Assembly (NCBI GenBank): GCA_944386805.1
Contig: CALXCO010000001.1
Coordinates: forward strand, 124,001 to 188,000
Reading direction: 5' to 3'
Length of the DNA stretch: 64,000 nucleotides
Origin: an uncultured Clostridia bacterium
Lineage (GTDB): Bacteria; Bacillota; Clostridia; Oscillospirales; Ruminococcaceae
The notes beneath the pieces were generated by a model. The model worked only from the letters and a program-made list of their open reading frames with translations. It searched no databases and had not been told where the DNA came from. Below are positions 48,256-57,742 of this stretch, in pieces; the first letter of the stretch is position 1, and every line of letters begins with the position of its first letter. The translations under genes were made by a program, and so were the position numbers.

Positions 48256-49509
48256 ATGAAAAAGTTTTTGATCGTATTGATCGCTGGACTGGCAGCGGCT
48301 GTCGCGGTTCAGTCGGTCTGGGGAATGACAGCCGGTGAAACCGAGGCAGAAATTCAGGCAACGATAGACAGCCAGCAGTCGGATTCCTCTGAACCATCTG
48401 AACCGGAACAACCGGAGTCCAGCGAGCTCTCTGAACCGGAATGGCAGCCGCAGACGGTGCGGCTTGTTTCGGCGGGGGATAACCTGATTCATTCCTCGCT
48501 GTACGAACAGGCGGCTGCACGGTCGACCGACGGCGGGTATGATTTTGGGGCGCTGTACGAAAATGTCGCGGATTATTTTCAGGAGGCAGATATTGCAACC
48601 CTGAACCAGGAAACTGTCATTGCGCCAAGCCGCGCGCCTGCGACTTATCCCTGCTTCAACTCACCGCCTGATCTGGCCTATTATCTTGACACCCAGTGCG
48701 GCTTTGATGTGCTCAACCTTGCGAATAACCATTGCCTGGACCAGGGAACTTCAGGACTGGAAGAGTGCCTGACATTCTGGGAGGAAAACTATCCGGATAT
48801 TCTCACGACGGGTGTTTACCAGAATGCGGAAGATGAGGCCAATATCCGGACCAAAGAGGTCAATGGGATTACCTTTGCGTTTCTGGGAATGACAGAACTG
48901 ACAAATGGACTGTCGCTTGCATCCGATTCGGATATTGTCATCACACAGGCATTGGACGACGCGGGAATGGAAGAGCTGCGGACCCAGATTGAAAAGGCAG
49001 ACGAGCTGGCGGACGTTGTCATTATGAATGTGCACTGGGGCAATGAGTATTCCTTTACACCGACCGAACGGCAGGAGTACCTTGCCCAGCAGATGACCGA
49101 CTGGGGTGTTGATATCGTCATTGGACACCATCCGCATGTCCTCCAGCCGGTTGAAACGCGGGAGACAGCGGACGGCCGGACGGCACTGATTGCCTATTCC
49201 CTGGGAAATTTTGTGTCGGCACAGGCAGATGCCTATTGTCTGATCGGTGGGGTGCTGGACTATACCGTCACCCGACAGGAGGAAGGCGGGGAAGTGACGA
49301 TCAGCAGCTATTCGCTGGAGCCGGTCGTCACCCACTACGATTCCGGTTATCAGAACAACCGCATCTATCTGCTGGATGATTATACCGACGAACTGGCTTC
49401 GACCCATGGCGTCCGGGCACGGTACAGCAGTTTCAGCCTGAGTTATATTGACAGTCTTTTGCAGGAGGTCGTCGGCAGTGAAGCACTTGCCGGCGTAACG
49501 CTTCCATAA
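48256..49509 (+). CDS. CapA-family secreted protein
   Basis: The 417 residues start with a signal/anchor (KKFLIVLIAGLAAAVAV) and a Ser/Glu/Pro-rich spacer. A CapA/PgsA-type metallophosphatase-like domain follows: SAGDNLIHSS, ATLNQETVI, LANNHCLDQG, MNVHWGNEY and GHHPHVLQPVE. Relatives help make or export poly-gamma-glutamate or capsules, but many Firmicutes copies are stand-alone and of unknown role, as here with no capB or capC nearby. It has its own promoter. Confidence 0.85.
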   Translation: MKKFLIVLIAGLAAAVAVQSVWGMTAGETEAEIQATIDSQQSDSSEPSEPEQPESSELSEPEWQPQTVRLVSAGDNLIHSSLYEQAAARSTDGGYDFGALYENVADYFQEADIATLNQETVIAPSRAPATYPCFNSPPDLAYYLDTQCGFDVLNLANNHCLDQGTSGLEECLTFWEENYPDILTTGVYQNAEDEANIRTKEVNGITFAFLGMTELTNGLSLASDSDIVITQALDDAGMEELRTQIEKADELADVVIMNVHWGNEYSFTPTERQEYLAQQMTDWGVDIVIGHHPHVLQPVETRETADGRTALIAYSLGNFVSAQADAYCLIGGVLDYTVTRQEEGGEVTISSYSLEPVVTHYDSGYQNNRIYLLDDYTDELASTHGVRARYSSFSLSYIDSLLQEVVGSEALAGVTLP

Positions 49510-49552
49510 AAATGTTATCGATAAATTTTTGATATAGAAAGGTCGTATTCCT

Positions 49553-50743
49553 ATGCAGTATTCTTTTTCCGACAGAATCAGCAACCTTCATCCGTCTGCT
49601 ATCCGTGAAATTCTGAAAAACAGTGACCCAAATGTCATTTCGCTGGCGGCAGGCAACCCTGCGGTTGAATCTTTCCCGGTAGCCGAGATGAAGGAAATTG
49701 CCGACCATATTTTTGACACCGCTTCCGGCGTCGCTTTCCAGTACGGCATCACCGAAGGTTATCCTCGTCTGCGTGAGCTGGTTATGAAACGCCAGAAAGA
49801 GAAATACGGGATTGGCAATGAAAATGACGATATTATGATTATCTCCGGCGGCACTCAGGCGATGGACCTTTCGACCAAAGTTCTGGTTAATGAAGGGGAT
49901 ACCGTTCTTTCAGAAGATCCGGCGTTTGTCGGCGCACTGAACACCTTCCGTTCGTATGCGGCCCATCTGGTCGGCATTCCGATGGAAGACGACGGAATGG
50001 ATATCGCGGCGCTTGAGAAGGCACTGAAGGAAAATAAAAATGTCAAGATGCTGTATACCATTCCTTCTTTCCATAACCCGCTCGGCATCTGCACTTCACT
50101 GGAAAAACGCAAGGAGATCTACCGTCTGTGCAGCGAATATGGCGTGATGATTCTGGAAGACAACCCGTATGGTGAGCTGCGGTTTGACGGGGAGGATATT
50201 CCGACCCTCAAGTCGATGGATACCGAAGGAATTGTCATCTATACCAGCTCCTTCTCGAAGGTTATGTCCGCCGGTATCCGTCTGGGATTTGTTATCGCGC
50301 CCAAACCCGTTCTGGACAAGATGGCAGTCGGCAAACAGGCAGTTGATACCCACTCCAACCTCTTCTTCCAGATGCTGATTGCGGATTATATGGAAAAGTA
50401 TGATTATGACGGACACATCCAGATGATTCGTGACCTTTACCGTCATAAGAGCGGTCTGATGCTGGATGAAATCCGCAAAGGTTTCCCTGCAAGCGTCAAG
50501 TATACTGTCCCGCAGGGCGGACTGTTTTTGTGGTGCACGCTGCCGGAAGGGGCAGACATGCTGAAATTTGTTCAGTTTGCCAAATCTAAAGGGGTCGCGA
50601 TTGTTCCGGGTATTGCCTTTAATGTCGACGAATCGGCTCCCAGCCGCTGCTTCCGTCTGAATTACTCGACGCCGACCGATGAAAAGCTGGTCGCCGGTAC
50701 CCGGATTCTGGGTGAGGCCCTGCATGAATTCCTGGGCGAATAA
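49553..50743 (+). CDS. PLP-dependent aminotransferase, class I/II
   Basis: The 396 residues have fold type I features: GGTQAMDL, an IPSFHNPLG substrate loop, EDNPYGELRF and the PLP lysine in SSFSKVMSAGIRLG. The pattern is closest to the LysN/MocR-like aminotransferases that act on 2-aminoadipate, aromatic or branched-chain amino acids; the substrate cannot be fixed. GAAAGG precedes the ATG. It is not clearly part of an operon. Confidence 0.88.
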   Translation: MQYSFSDRISNLHPSAIREILKNSDPNVISLAAGNPAVESFPVAEMKEIADHIFDTASGVAFQYGITEGYPRLRELVMKRQKEKYGIGNENDDIMIISGGTQAMDLSTKVLVNEGDTVLSEDPAFVGALNTFRSYAAHLVGIPMEDDGMDIAALEKALKENKNVKMLYTIPSFHNPLGICTSLEKRKEIYRLCSEYGVMILEDNPYGELRFDGEDIPTLKSMDTEGIVIYTSSFSKVMSAGIRLGFVIAPKPVLDKMAVGKQAVDTHSNLFFQMLIADYMEKYDYDGHIQMIRDLYRHKSGLMLDEIRKGFPASVKYTVPQGGLFLWCTLPEGADMLKFVQFAKSKGVAIVPGIAFNVDESAPSRCFRLNYSTPTDEKLVAGTRILGEALHEFLGE

Positions 50744-50799
50744 GCAAAATATTTAAAATATTTTCTGATTTTCGGTCATAGAAACGGTATCCTTTCCTC

Positions 50800-50828
50800 T
50801 TGACAAGAGGAAAAAGGGGTGCTATACT
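50800..50828 (+). promoter_or_regulatory. Sigma-A promoter of trpS
   Basis: TTGACA and TATACT are 17 bases apart. Confidence 0.85.
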
Positions 50829-50834
50829 TTTTGT

Positions 50835-51092
50835 AAACCGATGATTGAGAAGAGTATCCGGGCGGTTTGCCTGTACAGAGAGTGCCGTATCTGGTGGAAG
50901 CGGTAGCTGGCGGCTCCGGTGAATGGACTCATGAGGGTGGAAAGAAAGGCGGGGAATATACCTGCTGAGTAATGTCCGACGGTTTTCTTTCGCCGTTATT
51001 TGGAAAGAGCGTATGTTGGTACGAAGATTTGGGTGGCTACGAAAAAGAGCTTTGAGGGCTTCTTTCCCATGTCGGGAGAGGAGTCCTTTTTG
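50835..51092 (+). promoter_or_regulatory. T-box leader sensing uncharged tRNA-Trp
   Basis: The leader contains GAATGGACTC, with the Trp codon TGG at 50924-50926 as specifier, then a T-box-like TTGGGTGGCTACGAAAA at 51029-51045 and a terminator. It fits a Trp T-box before trpS, although the T-box sequence departs from the common form. Confidence 0.82.
51056..51091 (+). terminator. T-box attenuator terminator of trpS
   Basis: GGGCTTCT pairs with AGGAGTCC through G-U pairs, with TTCCC/GGGAG inside, followed by TTTTTG. Confidence 0.7.
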
Positions 51093-51143
51093 TTTTGACG
51101 ATTCCCTTTTCCTCGTAAAATTCGATGAAAGGAAGTTCTTATT

Positions 51144-52145
51144 ATGGAACAGCAGCAGAAAAAAAAATCAATCCTCAGCGGTATTCAGCCGACTGGCGTT
51201 TTTACCCTTGGCAACTATATCGGAGCGGTCAAAAACTGGGGTCCGATGCAGGATGAGTTTGACTGCGCCTATATGATCGCTGATCTGCACGCCATCACCG
51301 TCCGGCAGGACCCGAAGGTTTTCCGTCAGCAGATTCTGTCCTGTTACGCACTGCTGCTCTCCTGCGGCATCGACCCGGAGAAGAGCATCGTCTTTATCCA
51401 GAGCCAGAACAAAAACCATGCACAGCTGTCCTGGATTCTGTCCTGCTATACCCAGTTCGGCGAACTGTCCCGTATGACCCAGTTCAAGGATAAGTCGGCA
51501 AAACACGCCGACAATGTCAATGCAGGCCTGTTTACCTATCCGTCTCTGATGGCAGCGGACATTCTGTTGTATCAGGCAGATCTGGTTCCGGTTGGTGCCG
51601 ACCAGACCCAGCATCTGGAACTGACCCGCACGATTGCCAACCGGTTCAACGGCGTTTACGGCAATACCTTCAAACTGCCCGAAGGATATGTTCCCAAAGC
51701 CGGCGCGAAGATCATGTCGCTGGCTGAACCTACCAAGAAGATGTCCAAATCGGATGAAAACCCGAATGCCTGCATTCTGATTCTGGATGAGAAAGACCAG
51801 ATTATCAAGAAGTTCAAACGTGCGGTCACCGACTCGGAGATGGAAGTCCGTTACGGTGAAGGAAAGGACGGCATCAACAACCTGATGACCATCTACGGCG
51901 CGGTTACTGGCAAGTCGATGGATGAAATCACTTCTGAGTTTGCCGGAAAGGGTTATGGAGATTTCAAGGTTGCAGTCGGTGAAGCAGTTGCCGACCATCT
52001 GCGTCCGGTCCGCGAGGAATATGCGCGGCTGATGGCAGATAAGGGATATCTGGAGAGCTGCTACCGCAGAGGCGCCGAGCTGTCGGAGAGAATCAGTCAT
52101 CGCACTCTGGAAAAGGTTATGAAGAAAGTCGGATTTATTCTGTAA
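51144..52145 (+). CDS. trpS: Tryptophanyl-tRNA synthetase
   Basis: It charges tRNA-Trp. The 333 residues have the class I motifs TLGNY (21-25, in place of HIGH) and KMSKS (199-203), and the tryptophan pocket segment GIQPTG. AAAGGAAG precedes the ATG. A single gene controlled by a Trp T-box, ending at its own terminator. Confidence 0.98.
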   Translation: MEQQQKKKSILSGIQPTGVFTLGNYIGAVKNWGPMQDEFDCAYMIADLHAITVRQDPKVFRQQILSCYALLLSCGIDPEKSIVFIQSQNKNHAQLSWILSCYTQFGELSRMTQFKDKSAKHADNVNAGLFTYPSLMAADILLYQADLVPVGADQTQHLELTRTIANRFNGVYGNTFKLPEGYVPKAGAKIMSLAEPTKKMSKSDENPNACILILDEKDQIIKKFKRAVTDSEMEVRYGEGKDGINNLMTIYGAVTGKSMDEITSEFAGKGYGDFKVAVGEAVADHLRPVREEYARLMADKGYLESCYRRGAELSERISHRTLEKVMKKVGFIL

Positions 52146-52151
52146 TTTGCC

Positions 52152-52183
52152 AGCTGCAATGTCTTGTACATTGCAGCTTTTTT
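52152..52183 (+). terminator. Terminator of trpS
   Basis: AGCTGCAATGT and ACATTGCAGCT form a perfect 11-bp stem with loop CTTGT, followed by TTTTTAT. Confidence 0.9.
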
Positions 52184-52198
52184 ATTGGAGGGGACTCA

Positions 52199-52735
52199 AT
52201 GTTTTCGATGACATTTCGGTGTGTGACCAGACGCTTGGTCATCCGCAGAATGCATCCGGACGACTGGCAGGACCTGTATGCCTATCTGTCCGATCCGGAT
52301 ACCGTCCGCTATGAGCCGTATGAACCGTACACCCGTCAGGAAGCGAGACTTGAGGCGGCCAACCGCGCAAACTGCCCGGAGTTTCTGGCGGTCTGTCTGC
52401 TGACCAACGGACGGATGATCGGAAATTTGTATGTCAGCTGTCATAAGGAGGATGGCTGTGAACAGGGGAGCGTATATGAGCTGGGATATATTTTCAACCG
52501 GAAATACCGGGGGAAAAACTATGCTTTTGAGAGCTGCAACGCCATTATGCAGCTGCTCTGGAAGAATTCCGGCACCGGGAAAATCTTTGCGGAATGTGAC
52601 GCGCGCAATACCCGCTCCCGTCATTTGATGGAGCGTCTGGGAATGCAGATGGAAGCAACATTCTCCGGAGAAGACTTTACCGGTGAGCAAAAACAGGCGC
52701 TGCATTGCCGCTATAGCATCTTGCGGACAGACTGA
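52199..52735 (+). CDS. GNAT-family N-acetyltransferase
   Basis: The 178 residues follow the RimJ/RimL-like layout: TRRLVIRRMHPDDW at the start, YELGYIFNRKYRGKNYA as the acetyl-CoA loop (read in parts) and ARNTRSRHLMERLGM near the end. It would acetylate a protein N-terminus or a small amine; the target is unknown. GGAGGGG precedes the ATG by 6 bases. Confidence 0.85.
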   Translation: MFSMTFRCVTRRLVIRRMHPDDWQDLYAYLSDPDTVRYEPYEPYTRQEARLEAANRANCPEFLAVCLLTNGRMIGNLYVSCHKEDGCEQGSVYELGYIFNRKYRGKNYAFESCNAIMQLLWKNSGTGKIFAECDARNTRSRHLMERLGMQMEATFSGEDFTGEQKQALHCRYSILRTD

Positions 52736-52765
52736 TGACCTTTTCATTATTTTATTTGCTATCCA

Positions 52766-52795
52766 TTGACAGATATTGTATATATTTGCTATAAT
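52766..52795 (+). promoter_or_regulatory. Sigma-A promoter of the ROK pair
   Basis: TTGACA and TATAAT are 18 bases apart, about 75 bases before the first ROK gene. Confidence 0.8.
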
Positions 52796-52871
52796 AGAAA
52801 TGTTATTACGGGTTATTGAGGAGCCGGTATTGTCCGGGAATACACCTGTATGATGGAAAGGATGATTGTTA

Positions 52872-53864
52872 ATGAAGTGTCTGGTGCTGGACTACGGTGG
52901 AACTGCGCTCAAATATGGACTGATTGATACGGATGCCAATCTGACGGAACAGGGTGAAGTTCCTGCACCCAATCACTCGGTCGAAGAATATCTGCAGGTT
53001 ACCGGAGAGATTTATGACCGGTATAAGGAACAGATTGACGGAATTGCAGTCAGTATGCCCGGAACCTTTACCGACGATGGCGTGCTGGTCAGCGGCGGCG
53101 CTTACCTGTCGATTCTGAAAGACCAGAATATCGTTGAACTGCTTGGAAGCCGTTGTCCGGTGCCGGTTGCGCTGGAAAATGATGGCAAGGCGGCTGCACT
53201 GGCGGAGGCCTGGAACGGCAACCTGAAGGACTGCCAGGATGGTATCGCCATTATTCTTGGAACCGGTGTCGGCGGCGGTATTATTAAGGATCGCCGGGTC
53301 TATCGGGGACGTCATGCGGCCGCAGGTGAATTTTCCTATCTGGTGACTGGTGGAGAGCTGAGCATTTATAATGCCGCGACCTATACCTGTTCGACCGAAG
53401 GATTTGTCGAACGGGTAGCCATTATGAAAGGCGCCGAACGGCTGAATATGTACATGATGTTTTCGCCGGAAGCCGCTAAAAAGGAGATTGAACGGCTGAG
53501 AAGCAGGGTCACCGGTCCGCAGTATCCTGATATGGAGATGAATGGATTTACGGTGTTCAAGCTGCTGGAAGAGGGCGACCCGGATGTTACATACCTTTAC
53601 AACGAGCTGCTGGATAACCTGACCCGCATGATTGTCACACTGGCCCATGTCTGTGACCCTGACCGTTTTGTCATCGGCGGCGGTATCAGCAAAGAACCCC
53701 GTCTGATTGCCGATCTGCAGCAGCGGGTCGCTAAGGTGAAAGAACAGTATATTATCGCCGTGCCGGGATTTGATGTACAGCCCTGTTACTATCGCAGCAG
53801 TGCCAATCTGTATGGCGCAATGTACAACTGGCTGCAAAAATATCATCCGGATCAGGTATTTTAA
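52872..53864 (+). CDS. ROK-family sugar kinase-like protein, copy 1
   Basis: The 330 residues show the actin-like ATPase pattern: phosphate-1 LDYGGTALKYGL, catalytic-base segment ALENDGKAAALAEAW and GTGVGGGIIKD. The ROK zinc motif CxCGxxGCxE is replaced by YTCSTEGFVE. ROK kinases phosphorylate glucose or N-acetyl sugars. With the zinc site missing the substrate is uncertain, though the acid/base aspartate (in END) is kept. GGAAAGGATG precedes the ATG. A close paralog follows after 20 bases. Confidence 0.85.
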   Translation: MKCLVLDYGGTALKYGLIDTDANLTEQGEVPAPNHSVEEYLQVTGEIYDRYKEQIDGIAVSMPGTFTDDGVLVSGGAYLSILKDQNIVELLGSRCPVPVALENDGKAAALAEAWNGNLKDCQDGIAIILGTGVGGGIIKDRRVYRGRHAAAGEFSYLVTGGELSIYNAATYTCSTEGFVERVAIMKGAERLNMYMMFSPEAAKKEIERLRSRVTGPQYPDMEMNGFTVFKLLEEGDPDVTYLYNELLDNLTRMIVTLAHVCDPDRFVIGGGISKEPRLIADLQQRVAKVKEQYIIAVPGFDVQPCYYRSSANLYGAMYNWLQKYHPDQVF

Positions 53865-53884
53865 TCATAGACGAGGTGACAAAA

Positions 53885-54889
53885 ATGAAGTGTCTGGTTC
53901 TGGATTACGGCGGGAGTGCCATTAAATACTGCGTGATGGACGACCAGTCCAATATGGGACAGACCGGTGAAGTACCCGCTCCGCTGGAAAGTCTGGAGCA
54001 GTTTGTTGAGACAACCGGCCAGATTTACGATCAGTTCAGCAGTGAAATTGACGGAATTGCCATCAGCTTTCCGGGAACGCTGGACATTGAAACCGGGACG
54101 CTGTATGCTGGCGGAGCCTATCTGCATCTGCTGGAAGGAAAGTCGATCTTTGAGGTACTCAAGGACCGCTGTCCGCTTCCAATGACGATTGAAAACGACG
54201 GCAAGGCGGCAGCACTTGCAGAAGCATGGAAAGGCAATCTGAAAGACTGCCGGGATGGTGTGGCAATTGTGCTGGGAACCGGCATCGGCGGCGGCCTGAT
54301 TAAGGACGGAAAAATCCACCGCGGCAAGCATTTCGGGGCAGGTGAATTTTCTGCTATCGTTACTGATGGCGGCACCAATATCGTCATGCGTGCCGCGACT
54401 TATACCTGTTCGACCGAGGGAATCGTAGAACGGGCAACGGTGATGAAGGGTGCCAAAAAGGCTCATATGTTTTATATTCCGATGATGGAAAATCTAGATC
54501 CCAATGCGGTACAGGCGCTGCGTGACCGGGCGGTGGGGCCTCAGTATCCCGATCTGGAGATGAACGGCTTCGAGCTTTTCCGTCTGCTGGAGGAAGGCGA
54601 CCCGGATATCAAGATGCTGTATGACGAATTTATCGCCAGCAACGTCCGTATGATTATCAATGTCGCGAACATTTTTGACCCGGACCGGATTGTCGTCGGT
54701 GGAGGAATCAGCAAGGAACCCCGGCTGATTGCCGATTTGCAGGCGGCTGTACAGAATGTTCTCAATTACGGCATGTCGGTTGTAACGGGAATTGATGTCC
54801 AACCCTGCTATTACCGCAGCAGCGCGAATCTGTACGGTGCAATGTACAATTATTTGCAGCAGCGCGCACCGGAACTGATTACCCACTGA
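53885..54889 (+). CDS. ROK-family sugar kinase-like protein, copy 2
   Basis: The product has 334 residues from ATG 53885, preceded by GAGGTG. It shares well over half its residues by eye with copy 1, including LDYGGSAIKY, IENDGKAAALAEAW, GTGIGGGLIKDG and the altered zinc site YTCSTEGIVE. The closing segment CYYRSSANLYGAMYN is the same in both. Clearly a tandem duplication in one operon. Both may be kinases for related sugars, or one may have a regulatory role; neither has the DNA-binding N-terminus of ROK repressors. Confidence 0.85.
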   Translation: MKCLVLDYGGSAIKYCVMDDQSNMGQTGEVPAPLESLEQFVETTGQIYDQFSSEIDGIAISFPGTLDIETGTLYAGGAYLHLLEGKSIFEVLKDRCPLPMTIENDGKAAALAEAWKGNLKDCRDGVAIVLGTGIGGGLIKDGKIHRGKHFGAGEFSAIVTDGGTNIVMRAATYTCSTEGIVERATVMKGAKKAHMFYIPMMENLDPNAVQALRDRAVGPQYPDLEMNGFELFRLLEEGDPDIKMLYDEFIASNVRMIINVANIFDPDRIVVGGGISKEPRLIADLQAAVQNVLNYGMSVVTGIDVQPCYYRSSANLYGAMYNYLQQRAPELITH

Positions 54890-54925
54890 ATTTTATAATA
54901 TTGCTATTTCATTTTGCCAGTATGA

Positions 54926-54952
54926 TTCAGCGGCCTGTAACAGGCCGCTGAA
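54926..54952. terminator. Perfect hairpin after the ROK pair
   Basis: TTCAGCGGCCTG and CAGGCCGCTGAA form a perfect 12-bp stem around TAA, followed by ATTATC rather than a T run. It may terminate the ROK transcript or lie in the tldD leader. Confidence 0.55.
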
Positions 54953-54977
54953 ATTATCAGGGAGGGGAATTTATACC

Positions 54978-56363
54978 ATGATTTTGACAAGTGTTCTTGA
55001 AGCAGCACTGGAAGAGGCTGTTTCAACCGGCGCGGATTACGCCGAGATTTTCGCAGAAGATACGACCAGTGGTCTGACCGATCTGGTGGATGATCGCATC
55101 CGCAATGCACTGAACCGCCACAGCGTCGGTGTCGGTGTGCGGGTATTCAAGGGACTGCGGTACGCTTATGCCAGCTCAAGCGGCCTGTCTGCCGAATCCG
55201 TCCTTTCGGCGGCGAAAAAAGCGGCGGCAGCACTGGCGGCTGGTACTGCACAGTTGCAGCTGTCTCATCTGTCGGGCGGCAGCTGTGAGAATCATCATCC
55301 GGCAAGCAATCCCGGTTCCGGGGTGCCGCTTGAAAAGAAAGTTGTGCTTGCCAGACGTGCTTACAAGGCAGCGAGAGCATACAGCAGTGAGATCAGCCAG
55401 AGCACGGTCAGCCTGTTGGATTTTGACCGCAATATTTTGATTGCGACGTCTGATGGACTATTGGTGACCGACCGTCAGGTCCGCAGCCGTATTAAAATCA
55501 ATGCAGTTGCCAGCCAGGGCAGTGAAAACCAGATCGGTTACTGTGGTCCTGGTGCAATGGAAGGATACGAATTTTTTGACGAGATCGATATTGAAGGTAC
55601 TGCCGCAGAAGCAGCCCGTCAGGCTGTGACGATGCTGCATGCTGGCTACTGCCCGGCAGGCAGAATGCCGGTCGCAATTGATAACGGATTTGGCGGCGTT
55701 ATCTTCCATGAGGCCTGCGGGCATTCGCTGGAGGCTGCGTCGGTTGCAAAAGGCATGTCGGAATTTGCCGGCAAGCTGGGCCAGAAGGTCGCCTCCGAAA
55801 AGGTCACCGCAATTGACGACGGCACAATTCCCGGAGCGTGGGGCAGTGTCAATATCGACGATGAAGGAACGCCCAACCGCCGCCGTGTGCTGATCGAGAA
55901 AGGTGTCCTCAAGAGCTACCTTGTGGATAAGCTCAACGGACGGAGAATGGGAATGGAAACAACAGCCAGCTCCCGCCGTCAGGATTATACCTTCCCGCCT
56001 GTTTCCCGAATGACCAATACCTTTATCGCACCCGGAACCGATACCGATGAGCAGATTATCGGGTCGATTGAATACGGACTTTACGCCAAAAAGCTGGGCG
56101 GCGGTTCGGTCAACCCGGTTACCGGCGAATTCAACTTCGCGGTCAATGAAGGCTACATCGTTCGCAATGGTCAGATTTGTGAACCGGTACGCGGTGCATC
56201 GCTGATCGGACGTGGTTCGGAAGTTATCCGCAACATTGATATGGTCGGAAAGAACCTTCTCCGTGAGCAGGGAATGTGCGGCGCGTCCAGCGGCTCGATT
56301 CCGACTGATGTCGGTCAGCCGATGATTCGTGTCAGTGAAATCACCGTCGGTGGTCGTGAATAA
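54978..56363 (+). CDS. tldD: Metalloprotease subunit TldD
   Basis: TldD is the catalytic half of the TldD/TldE zinc protease, which unfolds and cuts small peptides in known cases (microcin maturation, antitoxin turnover). The 461 residues contain HEACGH (H244, E245, H249) and the late MCGASSGSIP with its conserved cysteine. GGAGGGG precedes the ATG. tldE follows after 15 bases. No obvious peptide precursor gene is adjacent. Confidence 0.95.
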   Translation: MILTSVLEAALEEAVSTGADYAEIFAEDTTSGLTDLVDDRIRNALNRHSVGVGVRVFKGLRYAYASSSGLSAESVLSAAKKAAAALAAGTAQLQLSHLSGGSCENHHPASNPGSGVPLEKKVVLARRAYKAARAYSSEISQSTVSLLDFDRNILIATSDGLLVTDRQVRSRIKINAVASQGSENQIGYCGPGAMEGYEFFDEIDIEGTAAEAARQAVTMLHAGYCPAGRMPVAIDNGFGGVIFHEACGHSLEAASVAKGMSEFAGKLGQKVASEKVTAIDDGTIPGAWGSVNIDDEGTPNRRRVLIEKGVLKSYLVDKLNGRRMGMETTASSRRQDYTFPPVSRMTNTFIAPGTDTDEQIIGSIEYGLYAKKLGGGSVNPVTGEFNFAVNEGYIVRNGQICEPVRGASLIGRGSEVIRNIDMVGKNLLREQGMCGASSGSIPTDVGQPMIRVSEITVGGRE

Positions 56364-56378
56364 GGAGGGCGTATCAGA

Positions 56379-57728
56379 ATGGATTTTGCACAGTTCAGTG
56401 CCGCTGCGGCAGAATATGCCCGTGAAAACGGCATTTCAGATTATCAGTTATATTATCAGGCAGACAGCTCCGATCAGTTCAGTGCATTTGGTGAAGAGAT
56501 TGACCGGATGTCGAGTGCACAGGTGGAAGGTGTCAGCCTTTGCTGTTTTGTTAATGGAAAAATGGGCGTTGCTTCGACTGAGGCGTTTACCGAAGAAGAG
56601 ATTCCGGCTTTGTTTAGCCGTGCAATAGAAGCGGCGGGTTTTTCAGGTGATGATACACAGGAAACGCTGTACACCGGTGGTGAATATCAGCCGATCGACT
56701 GCCTTAAAACGGAGATGTCGGATGCTGCTGCCGTAAAAGAGCGGCTGCTTTCAGTTGAGCAGATCGGTCTGAAGGCAGACAGCCGGGTTCAAAAAGGGTT
56801 GATGTCCGGGATTTCCAACATCACCAGCCGTCGGGCAATTTCCAATTCTGCCGGACTGTACCTGGAAGGCGAAGGCAGCATGTCGGTCTTTTCGGTCAAT
56901 GTCGTAGCTACCGATGCGGAGGGCAAAAAGTATAATGACCACGTTGTCGAGGCCAAAGCCGACAGTCGGGAGATGGATATCGAAAAGCTGGTCGGACGTG
57001 CAGTCGAAAAGACCGTCGCGCAGATTGGCGCGGCGCCGGTTCCCAGCGGACATTATCCGGTCATCTTTGATTGCAGCCAGATGACGGCGATGCTGGAGAT
57101 TTTCTCGTCGGTATTCTCGGCAAGTCAGGTACAGGACGGACTGTCGCTGCTCAAAGGCAAGGTCGGACAGCCGATCGCGTCGGAAGCGGTCACACTGGTG
57201 GATGACCCGTTTTATTCCGGCAGCTTTTTCCCCTGCACGTTTGACGCAGAAGGAGTTCCGACCCGGACTAAGACGGTTATCGAAAATGGCGTGCTGAAAC
57301 AGTTGCTGTATGACCGCGCTGCTGCCCGTAAAGATGGGGTCGAGAGCACCGGCAATGCTTATCGGTCCAGTTATGACGCACCGGTCACGATTGCACCTTT
57401 CACTTTTTATATGAAGCCGGGCGAGATGACCCGTGAACAGCTGATGCAGAAGGCTGGAAAAGCAGTGATGATTACCTTTATGAAGGGTGCGCATGCAGGT
57501 GCTAACCCGGTTACGGGTGATTTTTCGCTTGAATCCAAAGGTTTCCTGGTTGAAGATGGAAAGATTGTCCGCGCAGTGGAAGAAATTACCATTGCTGGAA
57601 ACTTCTACCAGATGCTTAAAAGTATTACCGCTGTCGCAAATGATCTGTCGGTTAATACAGAGGATGGAATTTCCTGCTGTGGTGCGCCGTCGGTTCTGGT
57701 CAGTGATCTGGCAGTTGCGGGATGCTGA
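56379..57728 (+). CDS. tldE: Metalloprotease partner subunit TldE (PmbA)
   Basis: The 449-residue TldE homolog lacks the HExxxH motif, as expected for the non-catalytic partner. It shares the TldD-like plan, with RRAISNSAGLYLEGEG (in parts), GHYPVIFD, GKVGQPIASEAVT and GDFSLESKGFLVEDGK. AAGGAGG precedes the ATG. It sits between tldD and an M20 peptidase gene in one unit. Confidence 0.93.
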   Translation: MDFAQFSAAAAEYARENGISDYQLYYQADSSDQFSAFGEEIDRMSSAQVEGVSLCCFVNGKMGVASTEAFTEEEIPALFSRAIEAAGFSGDDTQETLYTGGEYQPIDCLKTEMSDAAAVKERLLSVEQIGLKADSRVQKGLMSGISNITSRRAISNSAGLYLEGEGSMSVFSVNVVATDAEGKKYNDHVVEAKADSREMDIEKLVGRAVEKTVAQIGAAPVPSGHYPVIFDCSQMTAMLEIFSSVFSASQVQDGLSLLKGKVGQPIASEAVTLVDDPFYSGSFFPCTFDAEGVPTRTKTVIENGVLKQLLYDRAAARKDGVESTGNAYRSSYDAPVTIAPFTFYMKPGEMTREQLMQKAGKAVMITFMKGAHAGANPVTGDFSLESKGFLVEDGKIVRAVEEITIAGNFYQMLKSITAVANDLSVNTEDGISCCGAPSVLVSDLAVAGC

Positions 57729-57742
57729 GGAGGAAAAGATTC

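Noticed and set aside
50747-50765. AAAATATTTAAAATATTTT as a terminator after the aminotransferase gene
   Set aside because: It is a simple AT palindrome with no stable GC stem. It might slow polymerase, but I cannot support termination.
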